Source: Hemileia vastatrix (taxonomy: Eukaryota; Basidiomycota; Pucciniomycetes; Pucciniales; Zaghouaniaceae). Taken from it: a stretch of 64,000 bases of DNA. Under the pieces are notes generated by a model. The model was given only the letters and a program-made list of their open reading frames with translations, searched no databases and was not told where the DNA came from. The stretch covers positions 20,219,650 to 20,283,649 of the forward strand of contig JASXTE010000014.1 of the NCBI GenBank assembly GCA_030280995.1, read 5' to 3'. Positions 54,600 through 63,928 of the stretch are shown here, one piece after another. Positions within the stretch are counted from its first letter, which is position 1. Every line of letters starts with the position of its first letter. A program made the translations under genes and the position numbers.

Positions 54600-55043
54600 A
54601 GTCCTCTATGACTCTAAACTGGAAATTTTATCAGTCCATAAAGACTCTAAACTGAAAAAGCTATGGTATCAAGGTAGTCCGTCAAGACTTTAAACTGAAT
54701 ACTGTGTTAGTCTCCCAAGACTTTAAACTGAGGGTTGTAAGTCCCCCAAGACTATAAACTGAGGGAAAAGTTTTTGTTGTTGGAGTTGTTTTGAAAGATT
54801 GGTTGAGGGTATTCACAGGGGGAGCCTCCGAATTTAGCAAAGGCAAGTTTGGGGGTAATTGATGGGCTGGCTGCTCTATTCACAATTACTCCAGAATGTT
54901 AGTTTTTTCTCTGTGTCTTAATGTGGTTGATCTCTGGTTCTGGGTTCATGATTTAGGTTTTTGAGTCCCCCAAGACTTTAAACTGAGGGTTTTTGAGTCC
55001 CCCAAGACTATAAAATGAGGTTAGTCCCCCAAGACTTAAAACT
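54600..55043 (+). repeat. Cluster of stem-loop modules between the two antisense genes of D
   Basis: Eight modules of AGTC, six bases, GACT, one base, TAAACTG or a near variant start at 54600, 54633, 54676, 54709, 54740, 54964, 54996 and 55023. Loops vary (CTCTAT, CATAAA, CGTCAA, TCCCAA, CCCCAA) while stem pairing is kept. They lie upstream of antisense gene 1, in the 3' non-coding part of the sense transcript. Confidence 0.9.
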
Positions 55044-55105
55044 AAGGGTTGTTTGTGGTTACATCCTATAGAGGGTGTGGTTAATTTTTCTTTTCTGAAT
55101 CAAAC

Positions 55106-55746
55106 TCAAGTACTAGTGGAATTACAGAGGGAATCAAGAGATGAAATGAAGTGTTCAGAATTGGCCTTGAACGGGTGAATGAGGTGTCTTCTGTTCTCAA
55201 TGTCCTGTGGATCTCTAGCAGGAGTGGATTGGAAGTAGTGAAGCAGAAGTTGTTTCTGTTGAGATGTGTGTTGTTGGAACTTGGCCTTGATAGTGGGCAA
55301 GTGCGTTGGTGTTGGTGGTGCAATGGATCCTACATTGTTATCATCACTATCAGAAGAGGAAGGAACTGAGAAGTTATCAGTTTTAAAATTGAAGGAAGGA
55401 ATGAATGTTCTTTACCATCAGATGGACCAGGGATGGGGGAACTAGTTGTTTTATGGGTTGTGGCACTCTTCTGGGAAGGGTGGAGCTTTTTGATTAATCT
55501 GGGTATCAGGATGGATGGCCTAGATCTTTTGGTGCTGGCAGAATAAGGACCAGGTTGAGGTGGAGGTGAATCTGTTGTGGAAGAAAGTGGACAAGGTCTG
55601 TGGCAGGTCTTCTTTATGGAGTGGCAGACATTGCAGGACGTTCTGTATGGATGGACAGGTGGTGTCATGGCGCAGATTAAATTATTGTCAATGCAGTATT
55701 GGCAGGGGCCCATTTCAGAGGCAGATTTGGGAAGGAGGTTAAACAT
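55106..55746 (-). CDS. D antisense gene 2: small Zn2Cys6-pattern protein
   Basis: Exon 1 (55746-55416) starts MFNLLPKSASEMGPCQYC; the cluster is CQYC-X6-C, 12 residues, CNVC-X6-C, matching the Zn2Cys6 spacing CX2CX6CX12CX2CX6C. An 86-bp intron (55330-55415, GTAAAG...GTAG) joins in phase to exon 2 (55329-55106), giving 184 residues that end SLDSLCNSTST. The frame is also open upstream into the 3' LTR, so the start could be earlier. Shared cluster design suggests common origin with antisense gene 1. The short length lacks the usual activator domain. Confidence 0.6.
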
Positions 55747-55784
55747 GGTGGTTGGATGAAGAAAGAATGCGGAAATTCTCAATT

Positions 55785-55796
55785 GGAGGGAGGATG
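55785..55796 (+). promoter_or_regulatory. Polypurine tract of D
   Basis: GGAGGGAGGATG directly before the 3' LTR. Confidence 0.7.
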
Positions 55797-56886
55797 TGGT
55801 CTTCCAACATTGGCAGGGGCCTTTGTTGTGTGATTTGGTGCTGTTTGTGCATGTCTTAATTGACATCTGTTAAGGAATTTGGTATTTTTCTGGTTTTATT
55901 CCGTGGATATTGTGTCTGCCGGTATGTGGGTACTATCATTGGATAGCCCTGGTTTTTCTCTATATTTTATGTCTTGAAGAAATTTTTCATATTCTGAGTT
56001 TTAAGGGGTCATTTCCTCATTTTTCATTTATAAAAGATTGATGTTTAATTTTGTTTTTCGTGTTTTATGGGCTAACCTTAAGTCTTAGGGTTAAGTGCTT
56101 AGTACCATTGGATAGAGCTAATTTTTCTCTATATTTCATGTCTCAATGTTGTTATAATGAAATTCCGTGTTTTAAAGGTTTTAGTAGTTGTAGCTAATTT
56201 TTCTAAGTAGATTAGTGGTTTTTATTGGTTTTCTGGCTTCAGGGAGGCCGGGCCGCTTCAGGCGGCATCTCCGACATTGGGCGTCCCGCCCACCTCTGTT
56301 TTAGGAGGTTTTGGAGTGCTCCAGGAGGGTTTTTTATGCAATTTGGCAGGTACAGGCGCCAGATTGGTGGGTGCACATGGGCTCTTAGTTAGTGTTCTGT
56401 GTGTACATAGTGAATAAGACAGTTTGGGGCAACCTTAATCATCATACAACCATCCGGAGGTGATCTCATTGTTCCTCACTCAGTTTTCACTGTTTTCTGG
56501 CCACAATTGGCTGTGTTTGTTGCAAGTGAGTTCTTCATTTAACTTAACTTTAGCAACTGTTTTCTCTGTCATAGTCTTGCAAGCTATAGCAAGTATTATT
56601 GCTGTCTCTGGTGTGGATTTGCAGCCTACATCAAGTATCTTTGCTGTCTCTGGTGTGGACTTGTTCTACATTTCAGTTCTTTGGTCTGGTAGTCTATCTG
56701 GGGACTACTTTCTTGGCTCATCAAGCAGTCAAGTTTGTTAAAAAGGGGCTTTAGCAAAACAGGAACCAACTTACTTTAGCAAGTAAATCTCACTTTATTT
56801 TTCTAAAGGGACAGGGGATTTTCTCTCTGGTTTTTCTCCAACTCCCTTGGTCAAGCCCTATAGCTAGTACTATAGGATTGTCTACA
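55797..56886 (+). repeat. 3' LTR of D
   Basis: About 98% identical to the 5' LTR by hand count. Antisense gene 2 starts about 50 bases away and reads away from it, so an antisense promoter in this LTR is possible (inference). Confidence 0.9.
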
Positions 56887-57267
56887 CCGGTGGTCTGGAA
56901 AATATAAACCATGTCATTTGATTTTAGCTGGAGATGGTATTGGTTGGCCAGTAATCAGTTTGATATATGAGAATATACCAAAAGTAAGAAAATTGGTGTC
57001 CTTGGTATCGGTGTGAATTTTATTGTGAAATCCAGAATGAGTGATAATAACATTAGAAAATAAAAGATATTCGTGGCTGATATCTTCCCATTCAGAGTCA
57101 CACCAATTCGGTATTCCAACTTTGGTTGCAAGTTCATGATTTTTTTCAAATGCTGTATTACAGTGCTTTTTGAGTCGAAGAGCAAGAAAAGAGTTAAAGG
57201 AAGGTAGAGTGTCCCATAAGCGAAAATCTTCATCTTTTTGAGCTTTAGTGATATTCTTGAGCAACAA
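56887..57267 (-). pseudogene. Tet/JBP-like dioxygenase of element C, 5' part
   Basis: On the minus strand: RLWDTLPSFNSFLALRLKKH, EKNHELATKVGIPNW, EWEDISHEYLLFSNVIITHS, then GFHNKIHTDTKDTNFLTFGI with the H-x-D iron ligands (57007-57015) and TGQPIPSP. One TGA follows near 56915 before YFPDHR, where D is inserted. Upstream exons corresponding to FMYGIGWRP in B were not found. Together with 34356-34699 it keeps H-x-D and the distal histidine. Confidence 0.75.
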
Positions 57268-57369
57268 ATATATGCCTATATAATTGAAATGCCTAGATAA
57301 TAATCATATAAGAGTTTCAGAATCCTTATCCTCTAAATATGCAATATAAAAATGTGAAATAAGACAAGT

Positions 57370-57700
57370 GAAATTTGGAAAAAAGGCTCAACTTCAAAGG
57401 TCAAAATCTCAGCAACCACTGAACCTAACTCAAACCTGTTTGTGGGAAATGAAAGATATGCTTTAGTAGAATCTTCAGTTAAAGGACATGTGATTTAAAT
57501 AAACCTAACCCTAATTTGTTACATAAAAAAATGAAATAAAAATTTAAATTGGGAAAAAAAGGCTCAACTTTAACAGTCAATATCTCAGCAACCACTGAAT
57601 CAAATTCAAATCTGCTTGTGGGAAATGAAAGGTAGCCTTCAGGAGAATCTTCAGTAAAAAGAACATTAGATTTGAATAAACCTAACCCTAATTCCGAGTC
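57370..57700. repeat. Tandem duplication of about 175 bp in element C
   Basis: Two copies, about 57370-57515 and 57545-57693, share GGAAAAAAGGCTCAACTT, TCTCAGCAACCACTGAA and GTGGGAAATGAAAG. Non-coding, upstream of the dioxygenase. Confidence 0.8.
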
Positions 57701-58948
57701 TGACTTTCAAAATTTTACAAAAACTTGAAAAGTGGTAATGAAGATGAGATCAAAAGGAGTTTTATAAGTTCACTGTTATCTAGATAAGAGTCATACATAT
57801 ATTTAAGTATGAACTTTTCATAAAAGGAATGAGATATCATATAGGCATGAAAAAAAGGAGATGAAACTTACCTTGATTGAAAAGTAGGAAAAATAGAGTG
57901 AGAAAGATTGATGTTGGAATTGTGGGGAAATTGAATATGGAGTAAGTGAAATGCATAAAGAATGTGCAATGTATGTGTTTCAATGAAATGGAGCCAAAAA
58001 AAGTGAAATAAGGGAAAGGGGGGATAATGACCATGCCAAGGAGGGATGAAGAGTAGGGTGATGGAGCTAAAAAAGAAAGTAAAGAGGGAGAGAAAAAAAA
58101 GGTTAATTATACCATTGAAATCCAAAATAAACACTTACAAAAAAATTTAGATAAAAAAAATAAAATAAACAGAAAAAAACAAAAAAAATTATAATTAGTA
58201 ATCAAAAAATCAAAAAAAAAGAATAAAGTGACTTACCTGGAGAGATGAGATGACAAAATGAATGAAACCAAATTGTTTGAGGGATTTTGGAGGAGAATAG
58301 GAAAAGGATATGAGGGATGAATGAAAAAAAAAATCACTGACAAAATATGTGATTTCAGAAAATATGTGATTTCATGTTGAGCTGGTGAAAGAAAACCAAT
58401 GAACCATCCAAAAAAAAAATTCACCGTAAATTCCAAAAAAAATGAATATGCAACAAACCAAAATACCAACCCAAGTGAATGAAGTACACAAAGAGGACAT
58501 TTGGAGAGTACAAAATGGTATGGGAAAGAAAGGGATGATGTGGCCAACATGTGGTTTTGAAAAAAAAAATCATGAAAAAAGTGCTGATTTGAGGTCAGAA
58601 CTGACACCCATAGAAAAAAGATTAAGAAGTAGAAGAAATAAGTAAAAAAGAATATAAACATGCCTGGTCAAAATATTGAAAATGTCAGGAAGGGGTGTGT
58701 GCCAAGGATTGATGGGTAGGTAGCGAGGAAGGTCAGTGTGTCACATGTGACAGGGATGGGGTAAGAAAGGAAGGGATGTTTTGTGGCCAAAATGTGGTTG
58801 TGAAAAAAAACAGGAAAAAAGTGCTGATTTGAGGTCATAACTGACACCCTTTTTTGAAATAAGTGACTTTTTTGCAAAATTTAAGTGCTGATTTGGTTTG
58901 AAATCTGCACTTAAGTTAAGTGCAGATTTTCCAGAACTGACACCCCCT
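57701..58948. other. Right non-coding part of element C
   Basis: No gene. Near the end, 58500-58612 and 58755-58855 are diverged direct copies, each with GTGCTGATTTGAGGTCA and AACTGACACCC; the latter resembles the TIR, so an internal TIR-like copy lies about 340 bp inside the true end at 58948. Confidence 0.6.
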
Positions 58949-61889
58949 ATTATCTTGCCCATTGACAGAAATACTACCTAGTTTAAAGAAGAAGACTTTT
59001 CCAGCTTCTCCCACAAAGAGAAAAGATATTGAAGACAATATCTCTACCCTTTTAAAAATGAATATTATTGAAAAGGTAGTTGAAACACCTAAACATTGTG
59101 TTATCTCAGCTGTCCTAATTTCTTATCAGAAAGATAAAGCCAGGTTATGTGGTGATTATAGAGCATTTAACACTTATAATGTTGATGATATCTATCCGCT
59201 ACCCAGAATTAGCTCTATACATGCCACCCTACAAGGTGCTAAATATATCAGCTGTTTGGATGGTAATAAGGGATAACACCAGGTACCTGTTGAGAAGAAT
59301 TCTCATAATTTTCTGATGATTCCTACTCATATGGGTATTTATAAGTATATTAGGATGCTATTTGGCCCTAAAAATGACCCTTCAGTTTTTCCAAAAGTTA
59401 TGGATAACAAATTCCATCAAGAAATAATTGAAGGATGGCTGATGGTTTATATTGGTGATATCATTATATTCTCTAAAACATTTGAGGACCATCTTAACCA
59501 CCTGTGTAAATTTTTCCATAAGATGGATGAGATAAATATGACACTGGCTTTGAAGAAATGCAAATTTGGTTTTCATTCCTTAAAAGTGCTTGTTCATGTT
59601 GTCTCAGGTTTACAGATATGTGTTGACCAAAACAAAGTGAGAGCCATACAACAGGTGAAGGCTCCTACCCCAGTTAGAGAGCTACAGTGTTTTTTGGGAA
59701 TGTGTGGATACTATAGACATTATGTTAAAAATTACCAAGTCATAGCATTACCCCTTACCCAACTGACTAGGAAAGATGTTGCTTTTGTCTGGAATATTGA
59801 AAGACAAAGAGCTTTTGGCACTATGAAACATTGTTTAATTTCAGCACCAATTCTTTCTTTACCTGAATTTAATTAACCATTTGTTTTATACACTGATGCC
59901 AGTTTTATTGGTCTTGGTGCTTCCCTCCATCAGAAACAAGTGATGAATGATAAAGTATCAGAAGTAGTAATTTTTTATATCTCAAGATCCTTGAGAAATA
60001 TTGAATTGAAATATGGTTCCACTAGGCTAGAATGTTTAGCAGTATTATGGGCTCTAGAGAAGCTACATTATTACTTGGATGACCAGAAATTTGAACTTGT
60101 CATTGACATCAGTGCAGTTAAATCCCTACTAAACTTGAAAACACCTAACAGACATATGTTCAGATGGCAACTGGCTGTTCAATAATATAGAGGTAGAATG
60201 ACAATAATTCATATGGCTGGTATTGTTCACTCAAATGTGGATATTTTATCAAGGTTACCTTTGCTAAATGATGACTCAAATCCTGCATATGTTCCTGAAG
60301 ATTAAATTATTCATATTCATGGGATATATGTGGTTGATATGGAGGAAGAGCTATTACATCTTATTCTGGATTCATATGATTAGGACACTAACTTAAAAAA
60401 GTTATGTACCATATTCAATGATCTAAAGAATGCTTCAATACAAGCATTAATTAAAACCCTTCCACCAAAGTACCAAAAAGTATTGGAAAAAGGTAAATTT
60501 TCAATTTATGAAGGATATCTATATTATAGAAGAAAGTTGAGTAATGTCATTGTTATTCCTCCTTCTATGAAAGAAATCATCTTGAAAATTTGTCATGGTG
60601 ACATATTAGCTGAACATTTTGATCTTGAAAAAACAATGATCAGAATTAAGAACACTGCACGGTGGGTTAATATGTCTGAAGACACAAAATTATATGTTGA
60701 GTCTTGTGATTCTTGCCAAAAATCAAAAAGATTAACTGGTAAAATAGCAGGATTAATGCAACATATTGAGCCTCCTGATGCTCCATGGCAAAGAATAAAC
60801 ATGGATTTTGTAACACGATTACCTATTGCTGGTAAAGACAGTTATAACTCTTGTTGGGTTATTGTGGACAGATTCACAAAAATGTGTAAATTTATCCCTA
60901 CCCATAAGGATGTTTCCACTAAAGAATTAGCTTTCTTATGGTGCTCTCATATTTTTAATACTGCTGGTTTTCCTAAAGCCATAATCTCTGACAGAGAGCC
61001 TAAATTTACTTCTGAATTTTGGATTTCTCTGATGGATGTTTGTGGTTGTGATCTGAAACTTTCTACTGCCCATCACCCTCAGACTGATGGTTTAGCTGAA
61101 AGAATGATTCAGACTTTAGAGGACATGATAAGAAGATATTGTGCCTTTGGCCTTGAGTATAAAGATAATGACAGATTCACTCATGATTGGGTTACCTTAC
61201 TTCCTGGGTTAGAATTTGCTTATAATAGCACTGTTCATTCTGTTACTCAAAGAAAGCCTTTTGAGCTCTGGATTGGATATGTTCCAAATACTCCTGCCCA
61301 AATTCTCAATAACAAAATACCTAAATTGGATTTACATCCTGTTGTAAAATCTTTTCTTCAAATTCAAGAACTATGTAGAAATCATGCTCAAAAATGTATT
61401 GAAAAATCATTTGAATATGAGAATAAAAGATGGGAAAAATCCCATAAAGAATACACTTTTAAAAAGGGTGATGAAGTGTTGATTTCTACAGTCCACTTCA
61501 ACTTACAAGGTAATAACAAATTGAAAGATCCATTTGTTGGTCCATTTGTTGTCAGAAGAATGATTGGAGATAATGCAGTTGAGGTTATTTGGTATTCTCC
61601 ATATGACAGAAAACATCCTGTTTTTCCAATATCTCTTTTGAACCCTTACACATCCAATAGTGATTTATTTCCAAAAAGGAGGGGAAGACCAAAGAAAACC
61701 CCAAATGAAATCACTGAAACAGCAGAAATTGATAAGATTCTAAATGAAATAATAGTTACTGCTGAAAAAGGTACAGAATACTTATTGAGATTCAAGAATA
61801 AATCTTCTGAATATGATTCTTGGATACCTGGGAAAGAGATATCTAATCCTTCTACTCTGCTAAAGAAATATAAAAAGAAAAAATCATAG
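58949..61889 (+). pseudogene. G1 pol, 3' part: RT, RNase H, integrase, chromodomain-like tail
   Basis: After element C the RT resumes with LPSLKKKTFPASPTKRKDIE and motif A SCLDGNKG, then stops at 59274-59276. The next frame carries YIGD instead of YIDD. RNase H is broken by stops near 59874 and 60183. The integrase part is open for 468 residues from 60483, with NMSEDTKLYVESCDSCQ, MDFVTRLPIAG, SDREPKFTSEFW and DGLAERMIQTLEDM, and ends in a chromodomain-like segment. Very similar to E pol, but dead. Confidence 0.85.
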
Positions 61890-61908
61890 CATTTTTTTTA
61901 TTTTTTTT

Positions 61909-61920
61909 AGAGTGGTGGAG
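61909..61920 (+). promoter_or_regulatory. Polypurine tract of G1
   Basis: AGAGTGGTGGAG abuts the 3' LTR. Confidence 0.65.
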
Positions 61921-62706
61921 TGTCAGCCAGGCTTCTAGACTTACCCAGTAAAATAATTAATTATTTACTGGGATGAAGTCATGCCTTATTATTTTTATTT
62001 TTATTAATTATAATATATTTACATTAAATTTATTTATAATAAATTAACTAATTACAAAAAGTTAAAGTTAGTAAATAATTAATATTAATATTAAAATGTC
62101 CCTTATATTTTTATTTTCTAACACCGTGCTCAATGACATGTTAAGATAAATAAAAATTAATATTAAAAATAAAATTTAATATTTAAATAAAAATAAATAT
62201 ATACAAGAAATTCAAATTACTTATTTAAAAATGACACTTACAGTAATTTTAAATAAACTAATTTATTTCTGTCATATACAGTAAATACACTTTTCTAACA
62301 CCTTCTTTTTATAACAACCTTAATAATTGAGATTCTTTTCTGGAATATTCTTTTTCTTCTCTCATACTACTGTATTTAGGATTTTTACTCAATGCTTTGT
62401 CTCTCCTTTGCCTATATAAGGCCTCCCTTTCTGGTTTTTTTTATCATCCATTACTTACTTATTTTATTAAAACATTTATTAAAATTATAATAAATTATTA
62501 CTATTACTTATTTCTTTTAGTATTTACAAACACGTAATTCTAAATCATTAATTATAATAATATTTATAGATTTTTTACCTCTTTAAATTGAGTAAATAAA
62601 TAAAAGATAAATAAATTGTACCCTTGACTTTGAAGCTCCAAATTACTCCTATTACCGCCGTTGGACCTCCGTTAAAAATCTTCTAGACCAAAAGAACCCT
62701 TTGACA
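61921..62706 (+). repeat. 3' LTR of G1
   Basis: Pairs with 28220-29003. It ends TTTGACA and is followed by TAGAT, the right copy of the target duplication, then by element B sequence. Confidence 0.9.
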
Positions 62707-62711
62707 TAGAT

Positions 62712-62875
62712 ACTTGTGGGCTGAATTGTGGATAAGAAAATTGTACAAAAGTAGGACATATTTGACCCCATGTTTGAGACCCCAAGTACCAAATCAGCCA
62801 TGTTTAACAGCATGTTTGTGTGGTGTTCTTCAAAGGAAACAAGCTACGCCTGTTTGGTAATGTTTGAGACCCCCT
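62712..62875. mobile_element. Right end of element B, beyond G1
   Basis: ACTTGTGGGCTGAATTGTGG continues the B subterminal region that breaks off at 28219, as shown by the uninterrupted counterpart in A (13128-13300, inverted). It ends in the TIR. Confidence 0.85.
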
Positions 62876-63728
62876 ATTAAGTATTTTTGATTATGTTTGA
62901 TTTATTTTAATTTACTTAACTTTTCATGATTTTTAGCTCAGGGAATATGGTTTCACAGGCTATAAATCTTAGATGATATGCTCTCCAGAGGTAACCCTAT
63001 CATCTTTAGTTTTTGTAGATTTTTATTAAGGCTTTAAGGTTTTAATTGAGTCTGGAAGTCCATAAAACTCAGGCAGTTTCTGGACAAACTCTGGAAGGGA
63101 AAAAAGGTGCATGTGACTGGACTATGCATATAAGGGCTGGGAACTCAAAATTAGAGGGGATTATATATTAATAAATTATCCATAATACAACATAATAACA
63201 AATAACCACCATCATTTAACATAATATTTTACAATTTTTAATTCCCATATAAATATAACATTTTTATATAACACTTCATAAATATTGTACACAACAACAT
63301 ATAAATATATACATAAAGTGTATAATTAGAAAGCTTTCAACTCCAGGAACATGATTTTAACATCTCTTAACTAAAATATAAACTTCACAAAAACATATAA
63401 AGTCAATCATTTAAATAACTTTTCTATTGTAAAACTTTTTGTTGTATTTCTTTATATTTACCAAAGAACACAGATTTTAACATATCAATACTATTAATTA
63501 GAACTTTTTAAAAATTCAGTCTATTATAAAGCAGATATTTGAGCTTAGTTAACTGTGAACTCTTTATTTACTTAAAGGAACAGGGTTTGCTCAGGTTTAT
63601 CCAACTCCCTTAGATTCTGCTTACAGCATGGCACCTTTAAGAGTCTTTCTAAAGCATCTATTACAGTTTTTATTACTTGGTTTAATAAAATAATTATTAT
63701 TAAATATATTAGTTTTTTCTTTTAATAA
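62876..63728. other. Non-coding right flank
   Basis: AT-rich, with repeat R copy 2 at 63031-63152 (minus). No gene seen. Confidence 0.5.
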
Positions 63729-63928
63729 GGGGTATCAAAGTTAGATATCTTCCATTTCAAAATACCTCTTTTTTCCACCAAATCAACCATGACCATTTTT
63801 TAAAATATGACATATTGTGTCCCTAAAACACCTTTTTTTTGAGAGTTAATGTCAAGTTTGTGGCTTTCCTTTTGTGCTTTGAAATGCCTTTTAAATAATT
63901 ACAAATCTCTAACATTGATACCCCTTAA
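63729..63928 (-). mobile_element. MITE, GGGGGTATCAAAG family, copy 2
   Basis: Inverted relative to copy 1 at 1575-1774 and closely similar along its length; ends AAGGGGTATCAAAGTTAGA and CTAACATTGATACCCCTT, flanked by AAT on both sides. Confidence 0.85.

Larger units (their letters stand above)
34706..56886 (+). mobile_element. LTR retrotransposon D (Ty3/gypsy), with antisense genes, interrupted by E
   Basis: LTRs of 1091 and 1090 bp begin TGGTCTTCC and end TCTACA. The host sequence CCGGTG is duplicated (CCGGAG on the left), shown by rejoining the dioxygenase gene of C. A primer-binding site follows the 5' LTR and a purine tract precedes the 3' LTR. Order is gag, protease, RT-RNase H, integrase, then 4.2 kb with two antisense genes and motif arrays. 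Base composition is clearly more GC-rich than neighbouring elements. A few point stops interrupt otherwise long frames. Confidence 0.9.
33035..58948 (+). mobile_element. Harbinger-like element C, interrupted
   Basis: It starts AGGGGTTGTCAGTTCTGG and ends CCAGAACTGACACCCCCT, inverted copies, with ATT on both sides. Removing it and one ATT rejoins G1 pol exactly in frame with the length of the homologous region in E. Own length is about 3.7 kb. It carries the N-terminal part of a DDE transposase (+) and a Tet/JBP-like dioxygenase (-). Element D is inserted inside the dioxygenase gene. This TIR family differs from that of A and B. Confidence 0.9.
28220..62706 (+). mobile_element. LTR retrotransposon G1 (Ty3/gypsy chromovirus), interrupted
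   Basis: Two LTRs of 784 and 786 bp begin TGTCAGCC and end in CA. The target duplication is TAGGT on the left and TAGAT on the right; the uninterrupted sequence in element A supports the former. Internal order is leader with motif array, overlapping N-terminal ORFs, gag with zinc knuckle, protease, RT, RNase H, integrase and chromodomain-like tail, on the plus strand. Its pol is split at 33034/58949 by element C. Stops, a frameshift and a lost RT aspartate make it dead. Confidence 0.9.
21832..62875 (+). mobile_element. Harbinger-like element B, outermost level of the nest
   Basis: The left end AGGGGGTCTCAAACATTACC at 21832 and the right end GGTAATGTTTGAGACCCCCT at 62875 are inverted copies, flanked by ATT on both sides. 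The element is split at 28219/62707 by retrotransposon G1; sequence on the two sides of G1 joins to match the uninterrupted end of element A. Its own length is about 6.5 kb. It carries a DDE transposase (+), a Tet/JBP-like dioxygenase (+), a small coiled-coil gene (+) and a Myb/SANT-like gene (-). All are decayed. Confidence 0.85.

Noticed and set aside
57501..57692. CCTAACCCTAA words resembling telomere repeats
   Set aside because: Fewer than two full units each, both within the 175-bp duplication of element C; not a telomere tract.
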